The notes under the pieces are model-generated. The model saw nothing but the letters and a program-made list of their open reading frames with translations, did no database searches and was not told the DNA's origin. Below are positions 13,462 to 13,523 of a stretch of 13,523 bases of DNA, piece by piece. This DNA is from Sphingomonas sp. (GTDB lineage: Bacteria; Pseudomonadota; Alphaproteobacteria; Sphingomonadales; Sphingomonadaceae). The number at the start of each line of letters is the position of its first letter. Position 1 is the stretch's first letter. The stretch is from assembly GCA_003248865.1 (NCBI GenBank), contig QFPK01000038.1:1-13523 (forward strand), in the 5' to 3' direction. The position numbers were made by a program, and so were the translations under genes.

Positions 13462-13523
13462 TTATGGGATGGCCCGCCCCTTTTCCCCGGCATCGGATAT
13501 GATGCTGGTGCTTGAAGAGGAAA
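13462..13523 (-). CDS. C-terminal end of IS orfA (5' partial)
   Basis: In the frame one base ahead of the transposase, a reading frame enters from the window edge and ends at TAA 13464-13462 with the tail STSIISDAGEKGRAIP. It would be the 3' end of the small orfA that precedes orfB in IS3-family elements. Only about 19 residues are visible, so the call rests on the IS context and the slippery heptamer inside it. Confidence 0.45.
   Translation of the reverse strand, partial: SSSSTSIISDAGEKGRAIP
13477..13483 (-). promoter_or_regulatory. Candidate -1 programmed frameshift heptamer A_AAG_GGG
   Basis: On the minus strand the orfA frame reads GAA AAG GGG, giving the X_XXY_YYZ heptamer A_AAG_GGG. 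Slipping back one base enters the transposase frame, which is open from here through the ATG at 13432. Seven codons after the heptamer the orfA frame stops. This is the expected layout for an IS3-type OrfAB fusion. Confidence 0.5.

Larger units (their letters stand above)
12378..13523 (-). mobile_element. IS3-like insertion sequence, truncated by window edge, probably inactive
   Basis: Contains a near full-length DDE transposase and the end of an upstream orfA with a -1 frameshift heptamer. The inner end at about 12378 is inferred from a TGT...-type terminus downstream of the transposase stop; the other end is outside the window, so the repeat pair cannot be checked. It is a different element from the one at the left edge, so the two do not form a composite transposon with identical ends. 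Confidence 0.6.

Noticed and set aside
1..13523. CRISPR array, tRNA, rRNA or riboswitch
   Set aside because: No regularly spaced repeats and no cloverleaf- or rRNA-like sequence were seen in the non-coding gaps, which are all short.
1..13523. Composite transposon made by the two edge insertion sequences
   Set aside because: The transposases and the inferred terminal sequences differ, so they are not two copies of one element.

Overview
The window looks like an accessory catabolic locus of an alphaproteobacterium, most likely a sphingomonad (Sphingomonas/Novosphingobium-like). This rests on high GC, a large TonB-dependent receptor of the type sphingomonads use for hydrophobic or aromatic substrates, a cluster of CoA-dependent oxidation genes with little similarity to housekeeping beta-oxidation, and different insertion sequences at both edges. 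The taxon is inferred from gene style, not from a marker gene.

Layout: the left edge (1-308) is the 3' end of an IS3-family element of the IS407 type. Then come eight catabolic genes, all on the minus strand, so the transcription order runs from high to low coordinates: acyl-CoA dehydrogenase (11162-9840), SCP2-type thiolase (9744-8521, TTG start), acyl-CoA ligase (8524-6905), saccharopine-dehydrogenase-like/trans-acting enoyl reductase-like protein (6908-5799), TonB-dependent receptor (5680-3059), SDR oxidoreductase (2970-2215), AcuI/YhdH-type medium-chain reductase (2218-1223), and a second SDR (1226-453). An AraC-family regulator (11300-12319, plus strand) is divergent from the first gene. 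The right edge (12378-13523) is a second, unrelated insertion sequence whose transposase has lost the first catalytic aspartate (Asp to His) and whose orfA/orfB junction carries a -1 frameshift heptamer.

How the genes may work together: four junctions are 4-base ATGA stop/start overlaps, giving two tightly coupled blocks (thiolase-ligase-reductase and SDR-MDR-SDR) with the receptor gene between them. A plausible reading is uptake of a lipophilic carboxylic acid by the receptor, CoA activation by the ligase, alpha-beta dehydrogenation by the acyl-CoA dehydrogenase, carbon-carbon cleavage by the thiolase/aldolase, and redox steps by two SDRs and two reductases. No enoyl-CoA hydratase, dedicated 3-hydroxyacyl-CoA dehydrogenase or DUF35 partner is present, so the pathway is incomplete here and the substrate is unknown.

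The most useful non-coding signals are in the divergent promoter region (11163-11299): a direct repeat AAACTGCCA spaced exactly 20 bases, next to a perfect palindrome. A related 16-base box lies upstream of the TonB receptor, 5.5 kb away. Together they suggest one AraC-type regulator controlling both uptake and catabolism.
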